Shown here: positions 8,170-15,280 of the stretch, piece by piece
Layout of the letters: each line of letters begins with the position of its first letter
Position numbering within the stretch: the first letter of the stretch is position 1
DNA from: Treponema sp.
Lineage (GTDB): Bacteria; Spirochaetota; Spirochaetia; Treponematales; Breznakiellaceae
Assembly: GCA_009784995.1 (NCBI GenBank)
Contig: WQXE01000009.1
Location: 1-23,332 of the forward strand
Length of the DNA: 23,332 bases
Reading direction: 5' to 3'
Notes under the pieces: model-generated
Seen by the model: the letters and a program-made list of their open reading frames with translations, nothing else
What the model was told of the DNA's origin: nothing
The model's database searches: none
Translations under genes and position numbers: made by a program

Positions 8170-8646
8170 TGTATCGTTATCCTCCTTTTCAGGAATTTGT
8201 CCTGAAAATTGATACCTGCTTTTAGCGGCTTCTTTTGTATTTGTACTGAAGTTCACCGCTACCTGTGAAAGCTCTTCAAGCCCGGGAATCTTTGGCGGTA
8301 TGGCTCCCAGTATCGCGAGATGATGTAATACTCGTTTGCCGTCTTTAGAACGCCTCGGCATTGATATAGACCAGCCATCGTAGTAACCGCCTTCATAAAG
8401 CTTGTCGCCTATTTCGCTAAATATAACGGGACCTATAATCGAATTGCCGTCTGTAGAAGACCATATGTCGATTACGTCTCCAAACTTCGGAGCGCGATCC
8501 GTTACATCGTGACCTACAATTACAGGGCGCTTGCCTGAAAAAGTTTCAGCTAACTCGGCGATATCCTTTCTTGTAATTTCGCTGCCGTCCAAACCCCATT
8601 TACCAACACGGGCAAGTTCAAGCGTTCTAATTTTTTTTTGCGGCAT
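7675..8646 (-). CDS. Prohead protease with C-terminal scaffold (Mu gpI-like)
   Basis: A 323-residue two-part protein. The N-terminal half is a prohead protease: VGHD (His46 candidate), GWSISMPRR (Ser93 candidate) and HHLAILGAIPPKIPGLEEL, the conserved H, S and LGA--P blocks of this protease group. From about residue 160 it becomes a long charged, alanine-rich coiled coil (EEKKAMDEKDAEIAELEKEN onward), the scaffold part, ending in a compact C-terminal tail that would contact capsid. In Mu the same arrangement is genes I and Z. It processes and removes scaffold during head maturation. Confidence 0.85.
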   Translation of the reverse strand: MPQKKIRTLELARVGKWGLDGSEITRKDIAELAETFSGKRPVIVGHDVTDRAPKFGDVIDIWSSTDGNSIIGPVIFSEIGDKLYEGGYYDGWSISMPRRSKDGKRVLHHLAILGAIPPKIPGLEELSQVAVNFSTNTKEAAKSRYQFSGQIPEKEDNDTMTDEEKKAMDEKDAEIAELEKENKSLKEQVAAKQAATEVAAAAAEAAVETDSSDDKFSDMQKQLGELKAARRQERLEGFARDIAEKLPAGIADKAKTLAGHVEAVGAFDFSDNGKTEKRDALWLLGEVLRNWPQPVKTGASNFNYGDNINGENPIDWAAAAKKM

Positions 8647-8680
8647 GATTTACCTCTTTCATGTGGTAATTATCTTTTTT

Positions 8681-8712
8681 AAAAAATAAAAAGCGCCGTT
8701 TCCAGCAGCGCT
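8681..8712 (-). terminator. Leftward rho-independent terminator before protease gene
   Basis: A 7-bp stem with one G-U pair (8692-8698 with 8706-8712) and a 7-nt loop is followed on the minus strand by a U-rich run of about 12 (U5-A-U6). It closes the packaging/portal/MuF transcript. The protease-capsid block then needs a separate promoter or antitermination. Mu likewise has a late promoter in front of gene I. Confidence 0.8.
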
Positions 8713-8880
8713 GTCAAACATGAAAACAGCCTTTTAACGGCTCGTTATTACTAAAAAGGTAAAATGAGACGGCTTGCGTGTATTCGATTGTTATTCAACG
8801 GTGAATTTTTGGTGAATAAGGGTATTAAAATATGGACTATGACCGCGAATTCTTCAATTTTCTTTAAATTTAAAATTTGC

Positions 8881-8909
8881 TTGACTTTTTTGTGATTTGC
8901 AACGATACT
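8881..8909 (+). promoter_or_regulatory. Candidate sigma-70 promoter on + strand
   Basis: TTGACT (8881-8886) is separated by exactly 17 bp from GATACT (8904-8909). The predicted start at about 8916 lies just before the hairpin at 8919-8968. It points against all surrounding late genes and drives no long coding region. Confidence 0.5.
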
Positions 8910-8915
8910 CAAGGT

Positions 8916-8975
8916 ATGAACAGCTCCGTTAACCTCGCTGTCGAAGTGAGGTCGATGACGGAGCTGTTTTATTTT
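8916..8975 (+). ncRNA. Candidate 60-nt structured RNA with intrinsic terminator
   Basis: The sequence folds into a two-part hairpin: an outer perfect 11-bp stem (8919-8929 with 8958-8968) and an inner 7-bp stem (8932-8938 with 8946-8952) with a 7-nt loop. It is followed by UUUUAUUUU on the + strand only, so it reads as a + strand terminator. With the promoter at 8881-8909 it defines an RNA of about 60 nt whose 3' end is antisense to the last bases of the MuF gene. A 21-codon frame starts exactly at the predicted 5' end (8916), so a leaderless peptide cannot be excluded. It could be a regulatory RNA or the remnant of a gene border. Confidence 0.42.
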
Positions 8976-10432
8976 GTATAACGCAAAAACTTGTTACCCC
9001 AGGAAACTAATACTGTTTGTAAGTGCTCGCTATTTCGTAACCGATTGCTAACCTGCCGTGTTATTTCTTCGTGAGTATATGCTGGTGAAACCTCAAGTAA
9101 AACCAATGTTGCAAACTGTTCTCTGGATTCTTCAATTCTTCTTTCAATAGTACGTTTACCTACTTTAAAAACATGTTTAATTTCCGCCGTATGTCCGTCT
9201 ATAATCACATCGGGACTTTTCGAGATAAATGTTTTCGGCATAAAGAAAACTCTGTGTCCTTCATCGGCTGCTTTTTTCGCAAGACCTATTTCATCGGTTT
9301 GAATTAAGTTTCCCCTGATATCCCATTCGTTTCTAATGCCCGGCTTCGCGTCCTTCGCCCGTCTTACATATCCGCCTGAAGGCAATTGCGCGAGAGGCGT
9401 TCCTTTTATCGGATACAATGTTTCAAATCCGCCTTTGACAATTTTATGCGCGTACGCCGGCATTCCCAGTTTGATCGCGGCAGCCGCGATTTCCCCGTCA
9501 ATACCGTAATCCTTCGCGCGTTTAATCATAGCGGGCGTTAGCCGCCAAAAACTTTCCCTGTCCAGCGGATGGGAGCCAAATCCTTTTTGCGGTTTTAAAT
9601 CACGATCCTTTTTTGAATAGAATTTATCAGGTCCGCCCGCGTCATCTATTTCCGATTGATCGTAAATTCCTCTTACGGTTGATCTGCAGCCGAAATGAAG
9701 CGGCGGAAAATGATTTCCGTCTCTCCATACCGGATCGCCGTACGGTCTTATAAAAGGCGGATTGGAAAGAGCGTGACAGATATCGGTCTGACGGCTGTCA
9801 ATTATACCTATAAACTCAAGCGCGATAGGCGGCGTCTCTTCAAACGCCATGGCGCGTCCCGCGTTATAAATCGTTGTCTGATTGGTTCTGTATACCGTTT
9901 CCCAGTAAGCTCCGTTCCCTTTTCCAAACCCGATGCCGTTTAATATTTCATCGTCCGTTATTTTTAAAAATCCGCCAAGAGATCCGCCCTGTTCCATATT
10001 ACGTTGAAATATTTCTTTCATTTGATTAATCGCGTCAACATCATTTAAACGCCCGACAGTAAAAGATCGCAGTCGTAATTTATTATCAAGATCGTAATAT
10101 TCTTTTCTAGTCAAAGGAATCTGCGTTCTTAAAAATGATACAGCTTCTTCAAAAGGAAGAGTACTGACGGGTATTTCAGGTAACAAAGGTATATCGGCGA
10201 AATTATTTTTTACATTTTGACAGCTTTTTAATACGGCTTCCATTCCCATCAAAGAACTTCGCGTAAACATTTCGTGAATGGCGTTCATTGAGTCGTAATC
10301 AGGCGGAAGGATAAACGTCAGATCGTTTAATATTTCCGGCTTTTTGGCAATGTCCTTGAGCTTCTCGCGTATCCGTTTTAAAAGACTTTCCGTTATCTTA
10401 TACCTATACGGCATTTCCATGCGGTCAAGCAA
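8969..10432 (-). CDS. MuF head morphogenesis protein with C-terminal nuclease-like toxin domain
   Basis: A 487-residue protein after the portal. Residues about 180-270 carry the MuF/SPP1-gp7 signature: YRTNQTTIYNAGRAMAF, IDSRQTDICHAL and FPPLHFGCRSTVRGIYD. The last roughly 110 residues differ in character: KKAADEGHRVFFMPKT, then PDVIIDGHTAEIKHV, then EESREQFATLVLLEVS. The PD-x(7)-E-I-K arrangement is that of PD-(D/E)XK nuclease domains such as those at the C-termini of contact-dependent toxins. MuF proteins with exchangeable C-terminal toxins are known in temperate phages. The annotated start is a TTG without a visible ribosome binding site; the next ATG (10420) also lacks one, and the frame is open upstream to a slippery T9 in the portal gene. 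No immunity gene is evident next to it. Confidence 0.85.
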   Translation of the reverse strand: MLDRMEMPYRYKITESLLKRIREKLKDIAKKPEILNDLTFILPPDYDSMNAIHEMFTRSSLMGMEAVLKSCQNVKNNFADIPLLPEIPVSTLPFEEAVSFLRTQIPLTRKEYYDLDNKLRLRSFTVGRLNDVDAINQMKEIFQRNMEQGGSLGGFLKITDDEILNGIGFGKGNGAYWETVYRTNQTTIYNAGRAMAFEETPPIALEFIGIIDSRQTDICHALSNPPFIRPYGDPVWRDGNHFPPLHFGCRSTVRGIYDQSEIDDAGGPDKFYSKKDRDLKPQKGFGSHPLDRESFWRLTPAMIKRAKDYGIDGEIAAAAIKLGMPAYAHKIVKGGFETLYPIKGTPLAQLPSGGYVRRAKDAKPGIRNEWDIRGNLIQTDEIGLAKKAADEGHRVFFMPKTFISKSPDVIIDGHTAEIKHVFKVGKRTIERRIEESREQFATLVLLEVSPAYTHEEITRQVSNRLRNSEHLQTVLVSWGNKFLRYTK

Positions 10433-10443
10433 CCGCGCGTTTT

Positions 10444-11685
10444 CTATTTCAATACGGTTTGTTTCGATTTTGTCCGCAAAAAAAAACTGTCGCTATTATC
10501 ACTGTCGGCGCGATCGCCAAAGTACATTGAAGAAGCCGACGGCTTAACAAACGAGTCCGCGGCGTTTTCAGGACGAGGCAGATGCACTTTGTCATAAAGC
10601 GCGTTAAGCGATACGGGAATATTGCGATCGATCGCGTCTCTGATTATTTCCCAGTCCGCGAAGTCAGTCGAATCTATATCGTAACTTGGAGCTGCCGCGC
10701 CGGGAAAATTTACTTCAACAAAATAATTATACAGGATTTGATCCGACTGCTGTATCAGATAAGCGTCATGCGTTGTTGTAAAATTGTACGTCTCGGCGTG
10801 AAGCAGTCCCTGGCTTTTTGTTCCATACTGCGCTTCGCTTGTCATAAGTGACTGCGCTGTAATACCGTAGGAAATTTCCTCGTTGCAAACTTTTACGATT
10901 GTTTCAAAATCTTTAATCGCGCCGTCTACCACTTTGATTTCTTTAATATTCGCGAACGCTCCCGAAGATCCGCTTTTCATTTCACGAAGCATTCCTGTAA
11001 GTTTTCCCGCTGTAGCTTCGGCATCAGCGGCGTTCTTTGTTTCAAATATCGCGAGTATTGAAGGAACTCCCAATCGTTCCGCGGCTTGTATCCAAAATCT
11101 GAAGCCCAACTGCTTAAACTTCCAGGGCCAATAGCAGCTTCTAAGCGCCGGCGTACCCCATAAATTTCCGTCGCCTTTGTCGTTTCTGTGTATGATAAAC
11201 TTGTTAGGCTCGTCTAAAGGTTTGTTTAACGCTGATAAATACGGCACTCCGTAATTGCCGCTTCGCGGAAAATTTATCGCGGTTCTTGGAATAGGAATAA
11301 AATCCACAGGAACATACAGTCCGCTCTTTTTCTCCCAAATAATTTCGCATAACGCGATGCCGTAAGGAATCGCGTTTAATAAGATAGTATTTAACTTATA
11401 CATTAAGTTAAAAGTCAAATGTTCGCGACAGGCGTTATCAATTAAATTATTACCGCTTTCCGTAATCGAGCCGTACATGAGCTGAACACGATCCTTGCGG
11501 TTATCAATAAGCGATTCAATCTTTGGATCGTTCATCATCTTGCCGAATATTTCCTGACTTTCTCCGACCGAAGAAAGCCAGCTGTTTGTATCGTCCATAT
11601 AACCTATAATCGATCTCATTGATGACGATATGTCTACAATTTTTGTTGTTAATTCCTGCCGCTCGGCAGCTTTTTTATTTGCCAT
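10444..11685 (-). CDS. Portal protein (Mu gp29-like, DUF935)
   Basis: A 413-residue protein encoded directly after the large terminase (2-nt gap) and before MuF. Landmarks include GIALCEIIWEKKSGLYVPVDF, then FIIHRNDKGDGNLWGTPALR, WPWKFKQLGFRFWIQAAERLG and GTKSQGLLHAETYNF. This is the DUF935 portal pattern: the IW-K strand, an H-----G-P-G-GL-R type loop and the W-FK---W--F-E-FG helix. It forms the dodecameric DNA channel. The C-terminus is short and changes character after the T9 run (LRTKSKQTVLK), which may mean that the unshifted end is not the only product. Confidence 0.92.
   Translation of the reverse strand: MANKKAAERQELTTKIVDISSSMRSIIGYMDDTNSWLSSVGESQEIFGKMMNDPKIESLIDNRKDRVQLMYGSITESGNNLIDNACREHLTFNLMYKLNTILLNAIPYGIALCEIIWEKKSGLYVPVDFIPIPRTAINFPRSGNYGVPYLSALNKPLDEPNKFIIHRNDKGDGNLWGTPALRSCYWPWKFKQLGFRFWIQAAERLGVPSILAIFETKNAADAEATAGKLTGMLREMKSGSSGAFANIKEIKVVDGAIKDFETIVKVCNEEISYGITAQSLMTSEAQYGTKSQGLLHAETYNFTTTHDAYLIQQSDQILYNYFVEVNFPGAAAPSYDIDSTDFADWEIIRDAIDRNIPVSLNALYDKVHLPRPENAADSFVKPSASSMYFGDRADSDNSDSFFLRTKSKQTVLK
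10478..10486 (-). promoter_or_regulatory. T9 slippery run at portal/MuF junction (candidate -1 frameshift)
   Basis: In the portal frame the minus strand reads AGT TTT TTT TTG, giving a T TTT TTT heptamer in register. A -1 slip enters the MuF frame, which is open from a TAG only three codons upstream of the T9 run through the whole MuF gene. The bridge ADKIETNRIEIENAR reads like a normal helical linker. The product would be a portal-MuF fusion of about 905 residues. A plain indel in a homopolymer is the main alternative. Confidence 0.45.
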
Positions 11686-11687
11686 TA

Positions 11688-13163
11688 TTAATACCCAAAA
11701 AACATTGTATTATTACGACCGCCTGTCGAAACGATTACAGGAGGAGCCGACGAACTGCCTTCTTCCCATGCGTATAAACACATGGCAGCTGCAACAGCAC
11801 CATCGCCGTGTCGCTTTGATTTGGCGTCACCCCTGTCGGATCTTTCTTCGTTAGGCACAACAGGCTGACCATTTTTCATTATAATTATTCCAAAATCAGA
11901 CAGAATAAACTGATCATCAGGTAAAACAAACTCTCTGCCTTCCAATCTGTTTTTTAATTTTGGAAAAATATTCGCGTACCACGATCTTGTTATCATTACC
12001 ATTTCCGCTCCGCATGAAAGCCGCTGCGCCGCCGCTTCCGCGAGCGCCTGCCCGTTACCTCTGCCGTCTATCGCCGCGTTTCCCAAATTACAATTAATAC
12101 TGACAGACCAAAGAATCTGCCACTGCTGATCGTAAGGAACGTTATTCAATTCGATTATAAGACGGCTTTCCAAATCCTGTTTGTTTCGCTCTTCGGCAAT
12201 CCAGATTACCGACAAGTTTCCACTTCGCGCGAAATCCTGTCCTAAACAACATGATCCTCTAATACGGCGCAGCAATGGAGCAATTTCTACTTCAAACCAT
12301 GTTTCTACTTCTTCCCATCTTTTTCGAGACGGTTCCCACATAAAACTGTCTTTACAATCAAGACGGACAATCGGCAGTTTATCCGCGCTAACGGCGCAGG
12401 AAGCAAGCATTCCGTAAGGAAAGTATTTTGAGCCGCTTCGTGACGGAATAACATCCAGCTCTTCTTCAGCGTTTGTTTTGTATATATCCCTGATATTTTC
12501 AATCCATTCGGATTCGCCTTTTAATGTCCATTCTTTTTCATTGACAAGACATATACGTCTATATAAACCCTGCTTTACGGCGTCATTAAAAGCAGTGCGA
12601 TGCACACTCCATTTTTTTTCTTTCCCGTTTCTTATATCCTTTAAAAGCTGACAGAATTCGCTGTCGTCTCCGTTATGTGTCGATATGATAGAATACGAAC
12701 CGCCCCACATTAATAGAGCGAGTGCCGCCTTTTTTATATCGTTAAATTCATTTGTAAAAGCCGCTTCGTCAAGAATGATTCTGCCTTTTTTACTTCGTAT
12801 CGCGTAACCTACGCCAGGCAGTCCCGTAATTTCCCTGCCGTTTGGAAACCTTATACGGTAAACCGTGTAAGGACGATCGTTTTCATTTATAATTTCTTCT
12901 TCCAATTCTCCCGCCGCCAGATTTACAATCCCGGTCCAGAATTTACAATCGGAAATAAACTGGCGGGTCATGTCTTTATTATATGAAAGATAATAAGTAT
13001 TTTGTCCCTTCTTGCCTTGCGTTTGTAAAACGGAATTAAGAGCCTCCGTCCAGGAAGCTCCCGTACGGCGCCCTTTCTCCCAAATTTTAAGAGGGTTTTC
13101 GTCCTCTATCCACGCCTTCTGATAAGGCAGAAGTATTTCAACTTCAGACAGATTTCTTTTCAT
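11688..13163 (-). CDS. Terminase large subunit (Mu gp28-like)
   Basis: A 491-residue packaging ATPase/nuclease. The N-terminal motor has a Walker A-like EKGRRTGASWTEA (about residues 30-42), the Walker B GRIILDEAAF (about 127-136) and the coupling motif SIISTHNG. The nuclease half supplies the expected acidic residues: GQDFARSGNLSV, AAIDGRGNG and KRHGDGAVAAAM near the C-terminus. The length is normal for Mu-like TerL. It packages DNA by a headful mechanism into proheads through the portal encoded next. Its ATG lies 20 nt inside the end of the gp27-like gene, so the two are co-translated. Confidence 0.95.
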   Translation of the reverse strand: MKRNLSEVEILLPYQKAWIEDENPLKIWEKGRRTGASWTEALNSVLQTQGKKGQNTYYLSYNKDMTRQFISDCKFWTGIVNLAAGELEEEIINENDRPYTVYRIRFPNGREITGLPGVGYAIRSKKGRIILDEAAFTNEFNDIKKAALALLMWGGSYSIISTHNGDDSEFCQLLKDIRNGKEKKWSVHRTAFNDAVKQGLYRRICLVNEKEWTLKGESEWIENIRDIYKTNAEEELDVIPSRSGSKYFPYGMLASCAVSADKLPIVRLDCKDSFMWEPSRKRWEEVETWFEVEIAPLLRRIRGSCCLGQDFARSGNLSVIWIAEERNKQDLESRLIIELNNVPYDQQWQILWSVSINCNLGNAAIDGRGNGQALAEAAAQRLSCGAEMVMITRSWYANIFPKLKNRLEGREFVLPDDQFILSDFGIIIMKNGQPVVPNEERSDRGDAKSKRHGDGAVAAAMCLYAWEEGSSSAPPVIVSTGGRNNTMFFGY

Positions 13164-13689
13164 TATCTATTCCGATTCCAAGCACTTGGGCTTTAAGGAA
13201 ATTTAACTTGTCTTCCGGTATGCCAAGCTCTTTACCGGCTTTTTCCAATTTTTCTTTACTTTCGATAATTCCCTGTTTACGTCCTCTTTGGAAATTAAGT
13301 TCCACGTTAGCCGCAAGCCCGATTGCCCTTGATACTTTTGTAAGAAGTGTTACTTTTTCTTCAGGATTCATCGTTTTAAAGTTTTCTATCTGGGATACTT
13401 CTTCAAGCAGCTTCATCGCGGCTATCTGTAAACCCGCGTCCGCTATATCAAGCCGCGCCGTATTATTGGTCGCGGCAATAAGAGCTTCCGCCCAATCTTG
13501 ATTTTTTTTAAGTTCACGTAGTCTTTTTGAATGGCTTTTAAGCGCTCTTGTCACGGCGGCTTTACTTACACTGTAACCTTGTGCGGAAAGTCTGTCCGCT
13601 ATTTCCTTTTGTCTGAAACCTTCTGAATGGTACATCTGAATTACGGTTTCTATCAAACCTAAAAGTTCTATTTTACTTCTCTGCGGCAC
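13144..13689 (-). CDS. Mu gp27-like protein (DUF3486), probable small terminase
   Basis: A 181-residue protein starting at a GTG behind a strong AAGGAGG (13689). Residues about 1-55 hold a helix-turn-helix: LIETVIQMYHSEGFRQKEIA followed by GYSVSKAAVTRALKSHSKRL. The rest is helical. DUF3486 proteins occur immediately before the large terminase in Mu-like phages and are regarded as small terminase or packaging partners. DNA-binding plus position support this. It overlaps the large terminase by 20 nt and the upstream membrane protein by 17 nt. Confidence 0.85.
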   Translation of the reverse strand: MPQRSKIELLGLIETVIQMYHSEGFRQKEIADRLSAQGYSVSKAAVTRALKSHSKRLRELKKNQDWAEALIAATNNTARLDIADAGLQIAAMKLLEEVSQIENFKTMNPEEKVTLLTKVSRAIGLAANVELNFQRGRKQGIIESKEKLEKAGKELGIPEDKLNFLKAQVLGIGIDNEKKSV

Positions 13690-13972
13690 GACGACCTCCT
13701 TTTAACGCCGCGACGGCGTCTTTTATAAAATCAAGCTTCGCTTCAATCGCTCCGATACGATGAGCTATATCAATTTGGATTCCCTTGGTTTCGCCTTTAA
13801 TTTCCGCTATATCCTTTTCGTTCTTTTCTGTTTTTTGTTCAAGACTTTTTACAACAGCTTCCTGCCTTCCTTTATCTTGTCCTACTTTAATCCACACTGT
13901 TACAAATCCGATAAGGCTCATGATAAATCCGAGAACCGGAATTAAAAAAAATATTATCTCGTTATTCCCCAT
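13673..13972 (-). CDS. Small membrane coiled-coil protein (gp25/DUF2730-like position)
   Basis: A 99-residue protein with one N-terminal membrane segment (IIFFLIPVLGFIMSLIGFVTVW) followed by a charged, coiled-coil-forming tail (KTEKNEKDIAEIKGETKG and beyond) ending GGRRAAEK. This N-in membrane anchor with a helical tail resembles the DUF2730/gp25 proteins found just before gp27-like genes in Mu-like phages. The function of those is unknown. A spanin or holin accessory role is an alternative because the lysis cassette adjoins it. It overlaps the genes on both sides. Confidence 0.6.
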   Translation of the reverse strand: MGNNEIIFFLIPVLGFIMSLIGFVTVWIKVGQDKGRQEAVVKSLEQKTEKNEKDIAEIKGETKGIQIDIAHRIGAIEAKLDFIKDAVAALKGGRRAAEK

Positions 13973-14409
13973 ATAACTCCTCCCGCGAATATAAGACCAG
14001 CGCTAATCCATCCCGTTACAGCAAACCGCTTCCACCGTTGCGTTTCGCTTTTCTGCCTCGTCCAGGATTCCCATAACGCGACGTATTCCGTCCGCAAGCT
14101 CGTAAGCTCCGCCGTAAGCGCTATTAACTCCGTCTGCGATATCTCCAGCGATATTTCCGATTCTTCCAGCCTCGTCAAAACCGACTCTAACCTCTCTTGC
14201 AGCCTCTGCGACATTTCCAGCAGCGTTAATGATTGCGTCCGCTGCGCGTTCAACTCTCTCTGAAGCCTTGTCGTATTTTCCGACATCAGCAGCAGCTCCC
14301 GCCTGATTGATTCTATTTCCGATTCTGTCAAATAAATATCCGACGCAAAAACCGAAACAGAACAGTAACAGATAAATAATAACAACACGCATATTTTTTT
14401 TAACAGCAT
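13954..14409 (-). CDS. Exported coiled-coil protein with C-terminal membrane segment (overlapping-frame gene)
   Basis: A 151-residue protein. It begins with a signal-peptide-like segment (MLLKKICVLLLFICYCSVSV then FAS, a good signal peptidase site), continues as a long heptad-rich coiled coil, and ends in a membrane segment (VTGWISAGLIFAGGVIWGI). Two cysteines lie in the signal region, but neither is in a canonical lipobox. An exported coiled coil anchored at the C-terminus in the inner membrane, next to a holin and lysin, suggests a spanin-like function. It shares almost its whole length, in another frame, with the gene starting at 14416. I cannot say whether both are translated; this frame has the stronger domain logic. 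Confidence 0.65.
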   Translation of the reverse strand: MLLKKICVLLLFICYCSVSVFASDIYLTESEIESIRRELLLMSENTTRLQRELNAQRTQSLTLLEMSQRLQERLESVLTRLEESEISLEISQTELIALTAELTSLRTEYVALWESWTRQKSETQRWKRFAVTGWISAGLIFAGGVIWGITR

Positions 14410-14416
14410 CTTTCAT
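14003..14416 (-). CDS. Membrane-anchored protein in alternate frame of the lysis cassette
   Basis: The ATG at 14416 has AAGGAAACGGAG upstream and lies 7 nt ahead of the start of the other frame; the product is 137 residues. After a short basic N-terminus there is one membrane segment (VVIIYLLLFCFGFCVGYLF), then an amphipathic alanine/glycine-rich helical region with recurring A-GN/A-R units (INAAGNVAEAAREVRVG, IGNIAGDIADGV). One anchor followed by a helical outer domain is the layout of inner-membrane spanins (Rz). It is nested over nearly its whole length in the other frame, as Rz1 is in Rz, although here both partners have N-terminal hydrophobic segments. It may be real or a fortuitous open frame. 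Confidence 0.5.
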   Translation of the reverse strand: MKDAVKKNMRVVIIYLLLFCFGFCVGYLFDRIGNRINQAGAAADVGKYDKASERVERAADAIINAAGNVAEAAREVRVGFDEAGRIGNIAGDIADGVNSAYGGAYELADGIRRVMGILDEAEKRNATVEAVCCNGMD

Positions 14417-14636
14417 CTCCGTTTCCTTTGCCGGTATTTTTCTCCGGCAATTTATCAAGGTGGATCTTATCTTCCCAAACGTTGGCGGCAAGATAAGCTA
14501 TAATGGGACCTACCATCAACGTCGCGAGACTGTTAAATCCTGTAAGGTCTTTAACCACGATGTATGTGATAAGAGCCATAGACCATAAAGCGATCCAGAC
14601 TTTTACCGATCCCAGTTTTCGTAAAGTGTTTTTCAT
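14400..14636 (-). CDS. Holin-like small membrane protein
   Basis: A 78-residue protein with two hydrophobic segments (VWIALWSMALITYIVVKDL and LATLMVGPIIAYLAANVW) and a charged C-terminal tail ending DERCC. Size, two-span topology and position right after the lysin gene (ATGA overlap) fit a class II holin. No family motif was recognised, so a membrane protein of other function in the lysis cassette remains possible. Its 3' end overlaps the starts of both frames that follow. Confidence 0.68.
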   Translation of the reverse strand: MKNTLRKLGSVKVWIALWSMALITYIVVKDLTGFNSLATLMVGPIIAYLAANVWEDKIHLDKLPEKNTGKGNGDERCC

Positions 14637-15280
14637 TTAAACTTCTTTATAAGGTGAGCCCATTTTTTCGCCCCGGACCGCGGTTTCATAATCCTGGTAA
14701 AATCCGCAAGCGGCAATCTTACTCCCTTACCGTTATGATCCTTGTAATCGGTTTTGTGATTGCCCCAGGGGTCGTCGATAATAAAATAAAAACCGTCCTT
14801 GTTTTCACCGTATCCTACTGCGGCTACAATATGATGTAACGGTTTTCCGTTTTGTCTGAACTCTCCAGACACTACCGCGGCGCCTCCCGCGTCAATCGCC
14901 GCGACTATTTCTTCTATGTTTACGCAATCGCGCCATGTTACAGCGGTAGCGTCATACCCGAATGATTTTAAGAACCTGCCTGTAGCGTATGCCAACACTG
15001 CGTGCCATTGATTCGGCGGGATTTTTCCCTGCGGATCAATCTGTTTCCACCTCTGTAACGTAGCTTGATCGGAATAGATAAAACGCATCAGTAAATCTTC
15101 CGGCTGTTCGTTACACTTTGAAAATTTATCAACAGGCCAGCCCGCGGCGCACAACGCTATTATCATTGATGTCACGTTACATGCGGACGAAGGTTTTTCT
15201 TTATTATCACGCTGACTGCGAAACGGTTTACCCGCGCCGTTATCTACTTCTTTTTTTGTTTCATTATCTATCTTTTCCAT
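14633..15280 (-). CDS. C39-like cysteine peptidase, probable endolysin
   Basis: A 215-residue soluble protein with a clear AAGGAG before the ATG. The papain-like C39 layout is visible: SQRDNKEKPSSACNVTSMII with the catalytic Cys at residue 34 and a preceding Gln/Asp-rich strand, then GKPLHHIVAAVGYGENKDGF with the catalytic His, then FIIDDPWGN with the Asp. Phages use C39-like and NlpC-like domains as peptidoglycan-cutting lysins. It has no signal peptide, so release would depend on the holin encoded next. It is the first gene of the leftward late block and therefore probably follows a late promoter, which I could not identify. Confidence 0.75.
   Translation of the reverse strand: MEKIDNETKKEVDNGAGKPFRSQRDNKEKPSSACNVTSMIIALCAAGWPVDKFSKCNEQPEDLLMRFIYSDQATLQRWKQIDPQGKIPPNQWHAVLAYATGRFLKSFGYDATAVTWRDCVNIEEIVAAIDAGGAAVVSGEFRQNGKPLHHIVAAVGYGENKDGFYFIIDDPWGNHKTDYKDHNGKGVRLPLADFTRIMKPRSGAKKWAHLIKKFK

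Noticed and set aside
7867..8212. Two + strand frames (112 and 96 codons) opposite the scaffold region
   Set aside because: They mirror the Glu/Lys/Ala coiled-coil codons of the scaffold, giving F/S/L-rich shadow proteins.
8662..8721. 20-codon minus-strand frame that could be an immunity gene after MuF
   Set aside because: It consists mainly of the terminator hairpin and its U-run and is too short for a toxin-neutralising protein.
8728..8742. Small inverted repeat AGCC-N7-GGCT
   Set aside because: Only 4 bp of stem and no U-run; likely chance next to the real terminator.
8764..8895. 43-codon + strand frame between protease and MuF
   Set aside because: Weak ribosome binding site, no recognisable motif, AT-rich phenylalanine-heavy composition; the promoter at 8881 lies inside its end.
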